From assembly GCF_003086295.3 (NCBI RefSeq), contig NC_092042.1, positions 39,169,419 through 39,233,418 of the forward strand: a stretch of DNA of 64,000 bases, given 5' to 3'. The first letter of the stretch is position 1. Each line of letters begins with the position of its first letter. Shown here one piece after another: positions 53,366 to 64,000 of the stretch. The position numbers and the translations under genes were made by a program. Source of the stretch: Arachis hypogaea (taxonomy: Eukaryota; Streptophyta; Magnoliopsida; Fabales; Fabaceae). The notes beneath the pieces are model-generated. The model was not told where the DNA came from. It worked only from the letters and a program-made list of their open reading frames with translations, and ran no database searches.

Positions 53366-54972
53366 TTGTTTGAGTTTGGACAACTAACGGTTCATCTTGT
53401 TGCTTAGATTAGGTATTTTTTTTTTCGAAATTCTTGAAGATGAATTCTAGAGTTTCATGATGATTTGTTGAAGTCTGGCTGGCTGAGAAGCCATGTCTAA
53501 TTTCATTGGACCGAGGTTTCAACTTAACATCACAAGAGCTTGTTGATTTTCATCAATCTTGCTTTTGGAGCAGTGATTTGCTAAGGCTTGGCTGGCCTTT
53601 GGCCATGTCTAGTGTTTTGGACCGAAGCTTTCTTTGAAAGTTTGGCTGGCTGTGAAGCCATGTCTAATTCCTGGACCGGAGTCTTAGACTAGCATTGCAC
53701 TGATTCCTAGAATTCTCATTAAGAATTTTGATATCTTTTTCCACTTAATTTTCGAAAAACACAAAAAAAATCAAAAAAATCATAAAATCCAAAAAATTTC
53801 TTGTTTGAGTCTAGTGTCTCATCTTAAGTTTGGTGTCAATTGCATGCATTCATTCATGTGTCTTAAGGATCTTCAAGTAATTCTTGATGATTTTCGTGCT
53901 CTGATCTTTGAATTCAATTGACTTGAGTGTTTTGTGTGTCTCATATGCATTCTCATTAGTGTCAGTAGTATACAAACTGCTAAGTTTGGTGTCTTGCATG
54001 CATTGTTATTTGATTTTAGTTGCATTTTGATTATTCCTAATTATTAAAAATCCAAAAATATTTTTAATTTGTGTCTTTTCAAGTCAATAATACAGAGAAT
54101 TGAAGATTCAGAACATACAGCAGAGGAATTGCACAGAAAAAGCTGGGCGTTCAAAACGCCCAGTGAAGAAGGACAGACTGGCGTTTAAACGCCAGCCAGG
54201 GTACCTGGTTGGGCGTTTAACGCCCAAAAGGGTAGTATTTTGGGCGTTAAACGCCAGAATGTGCACCATTCTGGGCGTTTAACGCCAGGATGGCACAAGG
54301 GGGAAGATTTTGTTTTCAAATCAATTTTTTTTTTTGAGTTTTCAAATCTTTTCAAAATCAAATCTTTTTCAAATCATATCTTTTCAATCAAATCTTGTTT
54401 AAAATCAATTTCTTTCTATTTTCAAAAATACTTGCTATCAATTAATGATTTGATTCAACATTTCAAGTATGTTGCCTTTTCTGTTGAGAAAGGTTTAATG
54501 CTTGAATCATATTTTTTCTTGTTAGCCAAGTTTTTAATTTTCAAAATCAAATCCTTTTAAAATTTTTTTCAAATCATATCTTCTCAATTTCATCTTTTTA
54601 AAACTAATCATATCTTCTTAACCACATCTTTTTCAAAATAGTTTTCAATCAAATCTTTTTTATTTCTAATTTCAAAATCTTTTTCAAAAATCACTTTATT
54701 TCTTTCCCACTTTCATTTTCGAAAATTAAGTAATGTTTTTCAAAAATGTTTTCAAAATCTTTTACTTAATTTTCGAAAATTACTTCCCTTCTCTTACATC
54801 CTTCTATTTAAGGACTAACACTATTCCTTAATGCAAAATTTGAACTCCATCTTCTCTGATAAGTTCAAATTTTCTACTTCTGTCTTCTACTCTTCTTTTC
54901 CTCTGACACCTAAAGGAATCTCTATACTGTGACATAGAGGATTCCACATCTTCTTGTTCCCTTCTCTTTCTT
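53366..54972 (+). other. E3 5' leader with palindrome cluster
   Basis: AT-rich and noncoding. It holds GGCGTTTAACGCC palindromes at 54144-54291, ATTTTCGAAAAT motifs (about 53749, 54716, 54771) and AAGTTTGGTGT motifs (about 53826, 53981). It also has short repeats of a GGCTGGCYNNNRGCCATGTCTA type at 53470-53670. Confidence 0.75.
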
Positions 54973-55626
54973 ATGAGCAGGAGCAAGGACAAAGGCATTC
55001 TTGTTGAGGCTGATCCTGAACCTGAAAGGACCTTGAAGAGAAAGCTAAGAGAAGCCAAAGCACAACTCTCTGTAGAGGACCTAACCGAATTCTTCAAAGA
55101 AGAAGAACACATGGCAGCCGAAAACAACAACAATGCCAACAATGCAAGGAGGGTGCTGGGTGACTTTACTGCACCTACTCCCGATTTCTATGGGAGAAGC
55201 ATCTCTATCCCTGCCATTGGAGCAAACAACTTTGAGCTTAAGCCTCAATTAGTTTCTCTAATGCAACAGAATTGCAAGTTTCATGGACTTCCATTGGAAG
55301 ATCCTCATCAGTTTTTAGCTGAATTCTTGCAAATCTGTGACACTGTCAAGACTAATGGGGTTGACCCTGAGGTCTACAGACTCATGCTATTCCCTTTTGC
55401 TGTAAGAGACAGAGCTAGGACATGGTTGGACTCTCAACCTAAAGAAAGCCTGGACTTTTGGGAAAAGCTAGTCAATGCCTTCTTGGCAAAGTTCTTTCCA
55501 CCTCAAAAATTGAGTAAGCTTAGAATGGAAGTCCAAACCTTCAGACAGAAGGAAGGAGAATCCCTCTATGAAGCTTGGGAAAGATACAAACAATTAATCA
55601 GAATGAAAAAAGCAAAATCAGAATGA
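54973..55626 (+). CDS. gag: Truncated gag of E3
   Basis: 217 residues from ATG 54973. It keeps the N-terminus (MSRSKDK) and most of the gag domain up to YKQLIR, then ends with a short unrelated tail (MKKAKSE) because about 1.85 kb has been deleted compared with E2. The open frame is otherwise clean, unlike the full-length but nonsense-ridden E2 copy. Whether a shortened gag is still made and useful, for example in cis with full-length gag from A1-like elements, is unknown. Confidence 0.85.
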   Translation: MSRSKDKGILVEADPEPERTLKRKLREAKAQLSVEDLTEFFKEEEHMAAENNNNANNARRVLGDFTAPTPDFYGRSISIPAIGANNFELKPQLVSLMQQNCKFHGLPLEDPHQFLAEFLQICDTVKTNGVDPEVYRLMLFPFAVRDRARTWLDSQPKESLDFWEKLVNAFLAKFFPPQKLSKLRMEVQTFRQKEGESLYEAWERYKQLIRMKKAKSE

Positions 55627-55666
55627 AAAACAGGAAGAAAAACAGCACACCCTGGAGGACGCACCT

Positions 55667-55850
55667 ACTGGCGTTTAAACGCCAGTGAGGCTAGCTGTTG
55701 GGCGTTTAACGCACAGTCTGGCACCATTCTGGGCATTTAACGCCAGAAAGGGGCACCAGACTGGCGTTAAACGCCAGAAAAGGGCAAGAAGCTGGCATTA
55801 AACGCCATAAATGGGCACCAGCCCGGCGTTTAACGCCAGAAATGGCTAAG
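55667..55850. repeat. GGCGTTTAACGCC palindrome cluster before E3 ORF2
   Basis: Six units matching 17736-17906 of E2 nearly base for base. Confidence 0.9.
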
Positions 55851-56137
55851 AACGCAATTTTGCTTGCCATTTGGTGCAGGGATGACTTTTCCTTGACACC
55901 TCAGGATCTGTGGACCCCACAGGATCCCCACCTACCCTACCACTCTCTCTTCTTCACCCATTCACCAATCACCTCACTACCTCTTCCCCAAAAACCCTTC
56001 ACCTATCAAATCCCATCTTTCTCTTCACCACTCACATCCATCCTTCATAAAACCCCACCTACCTCACCATTCAAATTCAAACCACTTTCCCACCCAAACC
56101 CACCCTCATTTAACCGACCCTTCCCTTCCCCCACTCC

Positions 56138-56145
56138 TATATAAA
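56138..56145 (+). promoter_or_regulatory. Internal TATA box upstream of E3 ORF2
   Basis: TATATAAA, 199 bases before the ORF2 ATG. Confidence 0.6.
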
Positions 56146-56262
56146 CCCTCCTTCCCTCCTTCATTTTCACACAACCTAAACACCACTTCTTCTCCCTTTG
56201 GCCGAACACAAAGCCATTCCCTTCTTCCTCATTTCTACTTCTTCTACTCTCTTCTTTCCTCT

Positions 56263-56282
56263 TTTGCTCGAGGACGAGCAAA
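56263..56282 (+). promoter_or_regulatory. AGGA-loop hairpin in the ORF2 leader (E3)
   Basis: TTTGCTCG and CGAGCAAA around AGGA, then TTTTAAGTTTGGTGTGG; 54 bases before the ATG. Confidence 0.8.
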
Positions 56283-56336
56283 CATTTTAAGTTTGGTGTG
56301 GTAAAAGCATTGCTTTTTGTTTTTCCATAACCATTT

Positions 56337-57407
56337 ATGGCATCCAAGGCCGGAGAAACCTCTAGAAAGAGGAAAGGGAAGGCAAAAGCATCCACCTCCA
56401 AGTCATGGGAGATGGAGAGATTCATCTCAAGGGTGCATCAAGACCACTTCTATGAAGTTGTGGCCTTGAAGAAGGTGATCCCCGAGGTCCCTTTTTCACT
56501 CAAAAAGGGTGAATATCCGGAGATCCGACATGAGATCCGAAGAAGAGGTTGGAAAGTGCTTACCAACCCTATTCAACAAGTCGGAATCTTGATGGTTCAA
56601 GAGTTCTATGCCAATGCATGGATCACCAAGAACCATGATCAAAGTATGAACCCGGATCCAAAGAATTATCTTACTATGGTTCGCGGGAAATACTTGGATT
56701 TTAGTCCGGAAAGTGTAAGGTTGGCTTTCAATTTGCCCATGATGCAAGGAGATGAACATCCTTACACTAGAAGGGTCAACTTTGATCAAAGGTTGGACCA
56801 AGTCCTCACAGTTATATGTGAAGAGGGCGCCCAATGGAAGAGAGATTCAAGAGGAAAGCTGGTTCAATTAAGAAGGCATGACCTCAAGCCCGTGGCTAGA
56901 GGATGGTTGGAGTTTATACAACGCTCAATCATTCCCACTAGCAACCGGTCCGAAGTTACCATAGACCGGGCTATCATGATTCATAGCATCATGATTGGAG
57001 AAGGAATAGAAGTTCATGAGGTTATAGCTCAAGAGCTTTATAAGGTGGCGGACAAGTCCTCTACCTTGGCAAGGTTAGCCTTTCCTCATCTCATTTGTCA
57101 CCTCTGTTATTCAGTTGGAGTTGACATAGAGGGAGACATCCCCATTGATGAGGACAAGCCCATCACTAAGAAGAGGATGGAGCACACAAGAGACCCCACT
57201 CATCATGAGATCCCTGAGATTCCTCAAGGGATACACTTTCCTCCACAAAACTATTGGGAGCAACTAAACACCTCCCTAGGAGAGTTGAGTTCCAACATGG
57301 GACAACTAAGGATGGAGCATCAAGAACACTCCATCATCCTTCATGAAATTAGAGAAGACCAAAGAATCATGAGGGAGGAGCAACAAAGACAAGGAAGAAA
57401 TATTTAG
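56337..57407 (+). CDS. ORF2 of E3 (putative plant transposon protein), slightly shortened
   Basis: 356 residues from ATG 56337. The basic N-terminus (SRKRKGKAKAS) is followed by the conserved domain: EFYANAW (about 90), VRGKYLDFSP (about 118), VRLAFNLP, LKPVARGWLEF (about 180), PTSNRSEVTIDRA (about 197) and MIHSIMIGEG. The C-terminal coiled coil (SSLGELSSNMGQLRMEHQEH onward) is cut about 18 residues early by GAG to TAG at 57405-57407. The frame is otherwise undamaged and over 90% like that of E2. Role unknown; retention in a non-autonomous element argues it matters in cis or for the RNA. Confidence 0.88.
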   Translation: MASKAGETSRKRKGKAKASTSKSWEMERFISRVHQDHFYEVVALKKVIPEVPFSLKKGEYPEIRHEIRRRGWKVLTNPIQQVGILMVQEFYANAWITKNHDQSMNPDPKNYLTMVRGKYLDFSPESVRLAFNLPMMQGDEHPYTRRVNFDQRLDQVLTVICEEGAQWKRDSRGKLVQLRRHDLKPVARGWLEFIQRSIIPTSNRSEVTIDRAIMIHSIMIGEGIEVHEVIAQELYKVADKSSTLARLAFPHLICHLCYSVGVDIEGDIPIDEDKPITKKRMEHTRDPTHHEIPEIPQGIHFPPQNYWEQLNTSLGELSSNMGQLRMEHQEHSIILHEIREDQRIMREEQQRQGRNI

Positions 57408-58375
57408 GAGCTCAAGCACTCCATAGGATCTTCAAGAGGAAGAAAGAGCCGCCATCACTAAGGTGGACCCGTTCTTTGATTTCCTTGTTCTTTATTCTTC
57501 TGTTTTTCGAATTTTATGCTTATGTTTATCTATGTTTGTGTCTTGTGATCATTAGTGTCTATGCCTTAAAGTTATGAATGTCCTATGAATCCATCACCTC
57601 TCTTAAATAAAAACGTGCTTAATTGAAAAAGAAAAGAACTGCATGAATTTTGAATTTTATAACAGTTTAATTATTTTGATGTGGTGGCAATACTTTTGTT
57701 CTCTGAATGTATGCTTAAACAGTGCATATGTCTTTTGAATTTGTGGTTCATGAATGTTGGCTCTTGAAAGAATGATGAAAAAGGAGACATGTTACTGAGG
57801 ATCTGAAAAATCATAAAAATGATTCTTGAAAGCAAGAAAAAGCATTTTTATTCAAAAAAAAAATCGAAAAAAAAAAGAGAAAAAGAAAAGAAAAACGGAA
57901 AAAAAAAGAGAGAGAAAAGAAAGAAATAAAGTTGTGATCCAAGGCAAAAAGAGTGTGCTTAAGAACCCTGGACACCTCTAATTGGGGACTCTAGCAAAGC
58001 TGAGTCACAATCTGAAAAGGTTCACCCAATTATGTGTCTGTGGCATGTATGTATCCGGTGGTAATACTGGAAGACAGAGTGCTTTAGGCCACAGCCAAGA
58101 CTCAATAAGTAGCTGGGTTCAAGAATCATCATACTTAACTAAGAGAATCAATAACACTATCTAGATTCTGAGTTCCTAAGGAAGCCAATCATTCTGAATT
58201 TCAAAGGATAGAGTGAGATGCCAAAACTATTCAGAGGCAAAAAGCTAAAAGCCCCGCTCATCTAATTAATACTGATCTTCATAGATGTTTTTGGAATTCA
58301 TTGCATATTCTCTTCTTTTTATCTTATTTGATTTTCAGTTGCTTGAGGACAAGCAACAATTTAAGTTTGGTGTTG
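57408..58375 (+). other. E3 3' UTR
   Basis: No gene. Purine-rich low-complexity tract at 57836-57930, the TATGTGTCTGTGG box at 58031-58043 and the AGGA hairpin at its end. Confidence 0.75.
58338..58357 (+). promoter_or_regulatory. AGGA-loop hairpin before E3 3' LTR
   Basis: GTTGCTTG and CAAGCAAC around AGGA, then AATTTAAGTTTGGTGTTG and the LTR. Confidence 0.8.
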
Positions 58376-60116
58376 TGATGAGCGGATAATTTGTACGCTT
58401 TTTGGCATTATTTTTAGTATGTTTTTAGTATGATCTAGTTAGTTTTTAGTATATTTTTATTAGTTTTTAGTTAAAATTCACTCTTCTGGACTTTACTATG
58501 AGTTTGTGTGTTTTTCTGTGATTTCAGGTATTTTCTGGCTGAAATTGAGGGACCTGAGCAAAAATCTGATTCAGAGACTGAAAAGGACTGCAGATGCTGT
58601 TGGATTCTGACCTCCCTGCACTCGAGGTGGATTTTCTGGAGCTACAGAAGCCCAATTGGCGCGCTCTCAACGGCGTTGGAAAGTAGACATCCTGGGCTTT
58701 CCAGTAATATATGATAGTCCATACTTTGCCCAAGATTTGATGGCCCAAACCGGCGTTCAAAGTCACCCTCAGGAATTCCAGCGTTAAACGCCGGAACTGG
58801 CACCCAAATGGGAGTTAAACGCCCAAACTGGCATAAAAGCTGGCGTTTAACTCCAAGAGGAGTCTCTACACGAAAATGCTTCATTGCTCAGCCCAAGCAC
58901 ACACCAAGTGGGCCCGGAAGTGGATTTTTATGTCATTTACTCATCTCTGTACACCCTAGGCTACTAGTTTTCTATAAGTAGGACCTTTTACTATTGTATT
59001 TTCATCTTCGGACATCTAGTTCTTAGATCTGGAATCTGGGTAGCTATCTTCATTTTATGCTATCTTAGATCATTGGGAGGCTGGCCATTCGGCCATGCCT
59101 AGACCCTGTACTTATGTATTTTCAACGGTGGAGTTTCTACACACCATAGATTAAGGTGTGGAGCTCTGCTGTACCTCGAGTATTAATGCAATTACTATTG
59201 TTCTTTTATTCAATTCCGCTTGTTTTTGTTCTAAGATATCACTTGTTCTTCAACTTGATGAATGTGATGATCCGTGACACTCATCATCATTCTCACCTAT
59301 GAACGTGTGACTGACAACCACCTCCGTTCTACCTTCGATTGGGTGAATATCTCTTGGATTCCTGATTGCACGATGCATGGTTGATCACCTGACAATCGAG
59401 TGCTCGCCTGACAACCGAGCCAGCCATTCCGTGAGATCAGAGTCTTCGTGGTATAGGCTAGAACTGATGGCGGCATTCAAGAGAATCCGAAAGGTCTAAC
59501 CTTGTCTGTGGTATTCTGAGTAGGATTCAATGATTGAATGACTGTGACGTGCTTCAAACTCCTGAGGGCGGGGCGTTAGTGACAGACGCAAAAGAATCAC
59601 TGGATTCTATTCTGGCCTGATCGAGAACCGACAGATGATTAGCCATGCTGTGACAGAGCATAGGAACATTTTCACTGAGAGGATGGGAGGTAGCCATTGA
59701 CAACGGTGAAACCCTTGCATAAGCTTGCCATGGAAAGGAGTAAGAAGGATTGGATGAAGACAGTAGGAAAGCAGAGAGACGGAAGGGAAGGCATCTTCAT
59801 GCGCTTATCTGAAGTTCCTACCAATGAATTACATAAGTATCTCTATCTTTACCTTTATGTTTATTTCGTTCATCACCATATCCATTTGAGTTTGCCTGAC
59901 TAAGATTTACAAGATGACCATAGCTTGCTTCATACTAACAATCTCCGTGGGATCGACCCTTACTCGCGTAAGGTTTATTACTTGGACGACCCAGTGCACT
60001 TGCTGGTTAGTTGTGCGAAGTTGTGTAATGCCATGGTATTGAACACCAAGTTTTTGGGGTTCATGACCGGGGATTATGAGAGTTGTGAAAAGTATTGTTC
60101 ACAATTTCGCGCACCA
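58376..60116 (+). repeat. E3 3' LTR
   Basis: 1741 bases, TGATGAGCGG to GCGCACCA, followed by the duplication ATAGA. Confidence 0.95.
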
Positions 60117-60706
60117 ATAGATCCACCAGCTGAGTGGTCTAGAGAAATCTGAGCTTTTTCTGTAAGCCCATAGTAGAAGATGTCTAATTGCACCCATTCT
60201 GAAAACATTTCAGAGGGGCATTTTCTTAGCATCTCTCTGTATCTCTCCCAGGCATCATAAAGGGATTCATTATCTCCTTGTTTGAAGCCTTGGATGCTTA
60301 GCCTTAGCTGTGTCATCCGTTTTGGAGGGAAATAGTGATTCAGGAATTTTTTTGACAGCTGTTTCCATGTTTTTATGCTGTTCTTAGGTTGGTTATTTAG
60401 CCACCTCTTAGCTTGATCTTTTACAGCAAATGAAAACAGTAATAATCTGTAGACATCCTGATCTACTTCCTTATCATGTACTGTGTCAGCAATTTGTAAA
60501 AATTGTGCCAGAAACTCTGTAGGTTCTTCATGTGGAAGACCAGAATACTGGCAGTTTTGCTGCACCATGATAATGAGCTGAGGATTCAACTCAAAGCTAC
60601 TAACTCCAATGGAGGGTATACAGATACTACTCCCATATGAAGCAGTAGTGGGGTTAGCATATGACCCTAGAGTCCTCCTGGACTGTTCATTCCCACTTAA
60701 TTCCAT
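60117..60706 (-). pseudogene. gag: A1 gag N-terminal half
   Basis: Starts at ATG 60706 and is open until the E3 insertion. It holds the gag domain (DVYRLLLFSF, LYDAWERYREMLRKCPSEMF, FYYGL, DHSAGGSI); the downstream half is 50461-51600. Divergent from the Feral-type gag of E1-E3 although the LTRs are related. Confidence 0.92.
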
Positions 60707-61694
60707 GATGGAATAAAAGAGATGATTTGTATGTTGATATTATTTATTTTATAAAAATTAATTTTTATAAAATAAAATAAAAACGAAATAAATAAAAGAA
60801 ATTGGAAATATTTTGAAATTGAAAATTGAATTTTTATATAAAATTTTCGAAAAATGTAGTTCAAAATTAGTTAGAAAGTATATATTTTTTTTTTGAATTT
60901 TGAATTTTATGATGAAAGAGAAAAATATGCAAAAGACACAAGATTTAAAATTTTTAGATCCAATGTTCCTTATTTTCGAAAATTTTGGAGGGAAAACACC
61001 AAGGAACACCAAACTTAAAAATTTTAAGATCAAAACACAAGAAAGACTCAAGAACACCTTGAAGATTCACAAGAACACCAAGAACAAAAGAAAGAACACC
61101 AAACTTAAAATTTTTAGAAAACCAAGACAAATTTTTGAAAATTAAAGAAAAATTAACAAGGAAACACCAAACTTAGAGTTTGGCACAAAATTCAATTAAA
61201 GAAAAGTTATTTTTGAAAAAGATTCCAAAGAGGATACCCAGTTATCAAGAACAACTACTAAAGCTCCAGCCAATTGGGCAGCAACTTCAGAGTTGATTTT
61301 AAAAATGTATTATATTTATAGATAAAAGTATAAAATTTTTGAAAGCTAATGTTTTGAAAAAGCACCAGAAAAACAAGAAAAGACACAACACAAGAAAAAC
61401 TCAAGATCAAACAAGAACAACTTGGAGATCAATGAAGAACAAAGAACGCAAGTTCAAAAATTTAAAGAAAAAAAAAGATAAAAAATGCAATTGACACCAA
61501 ACTTAGAACAAGACACTAGACTCACGAAAAATTAACAATTAATAAAGAAAAATAATATATTTTTTTTAAAAGAAATTTTTTAAAAGAAACTATCCTACCA
61601 GAATTTGATGACTCTATAACAATAACAATAAAAAAAATAAATTATTCCTAATCTAAGAAATAAAATAACCCTTTAGTTGTTCAAACTCGAATAA
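60707..61694 (-). other. A1 5' leader
   Basis: Very AT-rich and noncoding. It has four AAGTTTGGTGT-type motifs on the minus strand (about 61008, 61096, 61165, 61494) and ATTTTCGAAAAT palindromes (about 60842, 60973). Confidence 0.75.
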
Positions 61695-61712
61695 TCCCCG
61701 GCAACGGCGCCA
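61695..61712 (-). promoter_or_regulatory. Primer-binding site, tRNA-Asp type (A1)
   Basis: Minus strand TGGCGCCGTTGCCGGGGA, six bases inside the LTR end. Confidence 0.95.
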
Positions 61713-61718
61713 AAAACT

Positions 61719-63244
61719 TGGTGCACGAATCTGCAATCCGTACAACTAACCAGCAAGTGCACTGGGTCGTCCAAGTAATACCTTACGTGAGTAAGGGTCG
61801 ATCCCACGGAGATTATTGGTTTGAAGCAAGCTATGTTTATTTTATTAATCTTAGTTAGGATATTAAATAAAATTATCAGTTGGAATTATTAGATTGGAAA
61901 TATAAAAGAGAATAAAATTGTTACTTGTTGTGCAGTAATGAGGAATATGTTGGAGTTTTGGAGATGCTTTGTCCTCTGAATTTCTGCAATGTAGCATTCA
62001 ACTCAATTGTTTGTAAAGCACGTCTACGGCAAGCTGTATGTAGGGTGTCACCATTATCAGTGGCTATCTCCCATCCTCTCAGTGAAAACGTTCCTATGCT
62101 CTGTCACAGCACGGCTAATCAGCTGTTGGTTCTCGATCATGTTGGAATAGGATCCATTGATCCTTTTGCGTTTGTCATCACGCCCAGCAATCGCGAGTTT
62201 GAAGCACGTCACAGCCATTCAATCCTTGAATCCTACTCGGAATACCACAGACAAGGTTTAGACCTTCCGGATTCTCAAGAGTGGCCGCCATCAATTCTAG
62301 CTTATACCGCGGAGATTCCGATTAAGGAATCTAAGAGAAGCTCATTCAGTCTGATGTAGAACGGAGGTGTTTGTCAGGCACACGTTCATAGATTGAGGGA
62401 GGTGATGAGTGTCACGGATCGTCACCTCCTTCATAATTAAGCGCGAATAAACATCTTAGATCGGACCATACACACGTTTGAGTGAAATAGAAACAATTGC
62501 ATTAATTCATCGAGACGCTGCAGAGCTCCTCACCCCCAACAATGGAGTTTAGAGACTCATGCCGTCAAAAAGTATGTAATTCAGATCTGAAAATGTCATG
62601 AGGTACAAAATAATTCTCTAAAAGTTGTTTAAATAGTAAACTAGTAACCTAGGTTTACAGAATATGAGTAAACTAAGATAATTGGTGCAGAAATCCACTT
62701 CTGGGGCCCACTTGGTGTGTGCTGGAGCTGAGACTAAAGCTATCCACGAGTTGAGGCTTTTCTTGGAGTTGAACTCCAAGTTATGACGTGTTTTGGGCGT
62801 TCAACTCCGGATCATGACGTGTTTCTGGCGTTTAACTCCAGACAGCAGCATGTACTTGGCGTTCAACGCCAAGTTACGTCATCTATCCTCGCGCAAAGTA
62901 TGGACTATTATATATTGCTGGAAATCCCTGGATGTCTGCTTTCCAACACCGTTGAGAGCGCGCCAATTGGACTCCTGTAGCTCCAGAGAATCCATTTCGA
63001 GTGCAGGGAGGTCAGGATCAACAACATCAGCAGTCCTTTTTCAGCCTAAGTCAGATTTTTGCTCAGCTCCCTCAATTTCAGCCAGAAAATACCTGAAATC
63101 ACAGAAAAATACACAAACTCATAGTAAAGTCCAGAAATATGATTTTTCCCTAAAAACTAATAATATTTAACTAAAAACCAATTAAAACATACTAAAATCT
63201 ACATGAAATTACCACCAAAAAGCGTATAAAATATCCGCTCATCA
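61719..63244 (-). repeat. A1 5' LTR
   Basis: The 1526-base LTR starts TGATGAGCGG at 63244 and ends GTGCACCA at 61719. About 23 differences from 42432-43958, one of them a single-base deletion. Confidence 0.95.
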
Positions 63245-64000
63245 CTGTGCAACAGGGCTGGGGTGCTCTTTGAAGATGAAGACACAGAAAAGGTAAAAGG
63301 AGGAAGAGGAATCACAAAGAGAAGCATGGAAGGTGCTACTGAAGACGACAATCGAAAGGAAAGAAGAACTCAAAGTAGAAGAAGAAGACCACAACTGGAA
63401 GAAGAGCAAGTTCCTGATGCACTGGATTTGAGTCAAATGCAGAGAACAATTGAGGAAATGTCTCAATAATTCATGAAGGCACATGAACAACAGAAAAAAT
63501 AGTATCTAAGGCAACAGGAGCAATATTTTAAGGATAGAGAGGAAAGATGGAGATGGCAGTGCCACATGGAGGAGCGACAAGAGAACTGGCAGCAACAAAT
63601 GATGATTCAACAAGAATTTCAGACAATGATTCTTGAGGGGCAAAAGGAACAAGCAGCAAATTTTTGAGAGTCATATAATGGATTGTCCCTACGGCAATCC
63701 AAATATGGGGAGTATACTTAAAATCTATACCAATGGAAGAATATACATCATACCATTGGAGAACATAGGCACTATCAAAGAATAGAGTATGATGAAAGCA
63801 CCCAAGCAAAGTTGGATTATTTGACTTACAGCATGCCAGCAATGAACCCACAGATCAAGCCATTTGAGCAATGCCAAAAGTTAGTGGACCGGCAAAGAGC
63901 AAAAACCAAGACACATTCAGCAAGTATGCATCAGAGATTGGAGGAGACTGGACTCTCAGGTCTGATAGACCCTATCTGGGATAGAAGGTGCCCTGTTGAA
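63245..64000 (+). pseudogene. ORF2 of family D, 3' part, running off the window
   Basis: Continues the frame broken at 42431. It begins with the target duplication CTGTG, encodes a charged, Arg/Lys/Glu-rich segment and then a long Gln/Glu-rich, probably coiled-coil stretch (MQRTIEEMSQ, QQEQYFKDREERW). Nonsense codons lie near 63467, 63500, 63665 and 63719. From 63722 the same frame is open to the window end. This makes the family D ORF2 at least 490 codons, longer than those of A1 and E3. Confidence 0.78.

Larger units (their letters stand above)
51601..60116 (+). mobile_element. E3: young Feral-like non-autonomous element nested in A1 gag
   Basis: 8516 bases, flanked by ATAGA (51596-51600 and 60117-60121). 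LTRs are both 1741 bases with about 14 differences by hand count (0.8%), the lowest in the window. It contains PBS, a truncated gag, palindromes, an internal TATA box, ORF2 and the 3' UTR. Protease, RT, RNase H, integrase and the inter-ORF hairpin are absent. Confidence 0.96.
42432..63244 (-). mobile_element. A1: near-complete autonomous FIDEL-like LTR retrotransposon
   Basis: Flanked by CTGTG (42427-42431 and 63245-63249). It reads right to left: 5' LTR, PBS, leader, gag, protease, RT, RNase H, integrase, inter-ORF hairpin, palindrome cluster, ORF2, 3' UTR, 3' LTR. Without the nested E3 it is about 12.3 kb. About 23 differences between its LTRs (1.5%) by hand count indicate a recent insertion. 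Three nonsense codons and the E3 insertion inactivate it. It is the only element in the window that still shows a complete set of enzymes. Confidence 0.95.
35834..64000 (+). mobile_element. Family D gag-protease/ORF2 element, interrupted by solo LTR and A1
   Basis: Family D occupies 35834-38788, 40457-42431 and 63245-64000. The pieces rejoin in frame across both insertions, which are bounded by perfect 5-base duplications (CAAAC, CTGTG). It has a partial LTR, gag-protease, the inter-ORF hairpin, an internal TATA box and a long ORF2 reaching the window edge. No RT or integrase lies between gag-protease and ORF2. It is the oldest layer on this side and is heavily decayed. Confidence 0.85.

Noticed and set aside
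61000..61510. Possible small genes in the A1 leader
   Set aside because: Low-complexity Lys/Asn frames expected from A-rich sequence, with no conservation beyond the AAGTTTGGTGT motifs on the other strand.

Overview
This window is plant heterochromatin made almost entirely of nested LTR retrotransposons of the Ty3/gypsy (Athila-like) type. I found no host gene, tRNA, rRNA or CRISPR array. The LTR start, the abundant GGCGTTTAACGCC-type palindromes and the gag types match what I remember of the peanut (Arachis) FIDEL/Feral elements. The genus assignment is from memory; the Athila-like assignment rests on the visible RT motif FMDD, a tRNA-Asp primer-binding site in every family, and the absence of a chromodomain.

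Layout, left to right. 1-5025: left-truncated minus-strand element E1 with an intact gag-protease frame running off the window edge. It sits in an older plus-strand LTR, whose 3' piece is 5026-5423. 5424-5655: fragment of another element. 5656-9520: 3' LTR and 3' UTR of a minus-strand family-C element. 9521-29978: family B (plus), arranged LTR-internal-LTR-truncated internal, and interrupted by E2 (11988-22097, plus, target duplication AAGAC). 29979-35833: remainder of family C (minus): integrase, a gag-RNase H fusion, PBS and 5' LTR. 35834-42431 and 63245-64000: family D (plus), interrupted by a solo LTR (38789-40451, duplication CAAAC) and by the near-complete autonomous element A1 (42432-63244, minus, duplication CTGTG). 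A1 in turn carries the young non-autonomous element E3 (51601-60116, plus, duplication ATAGA). Hand-counted LTR differences (B about 2.5%, E2 about 2.6%, A1 about 1.5%, E3 about 0.8%) agree with this nesting order.

Shared plan: LTR, tRNA-Asp PBS, gag(-protease), optionally RT-RNase H-integrase, a small hairpin with an AGGCAA/AGACAA loop, an internal TATA box, a second hairpin with an AGGA/GGGA loop, ORF2 (basic N-terminus, conserved globular domain, coiled coil), a long 3' UTR, the AGGA hairpin again, then the 3' LTR. Only A1 carries a full-length pol, with three nonsense codons, plus an E3 insertion in its gag. D and E2 keep gag-protease plus ORF2 but no RT or integrase; E3 keeps a truncated gag plus ORF2; family B has an unrecognised first ORF plus ORF2. 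These would need enzymes supplied in trans.

The most interesting observations are two covarying hairpin classes shared by unrelated families, a TATA box 145-210 nt upstream of four different ORF2s, a decayed copy of the PBS fossilised inside the LTR end, a sense-strand-only AAGTTTGGTGT motif, and three unrelated palindrome systems, one per LTR family.
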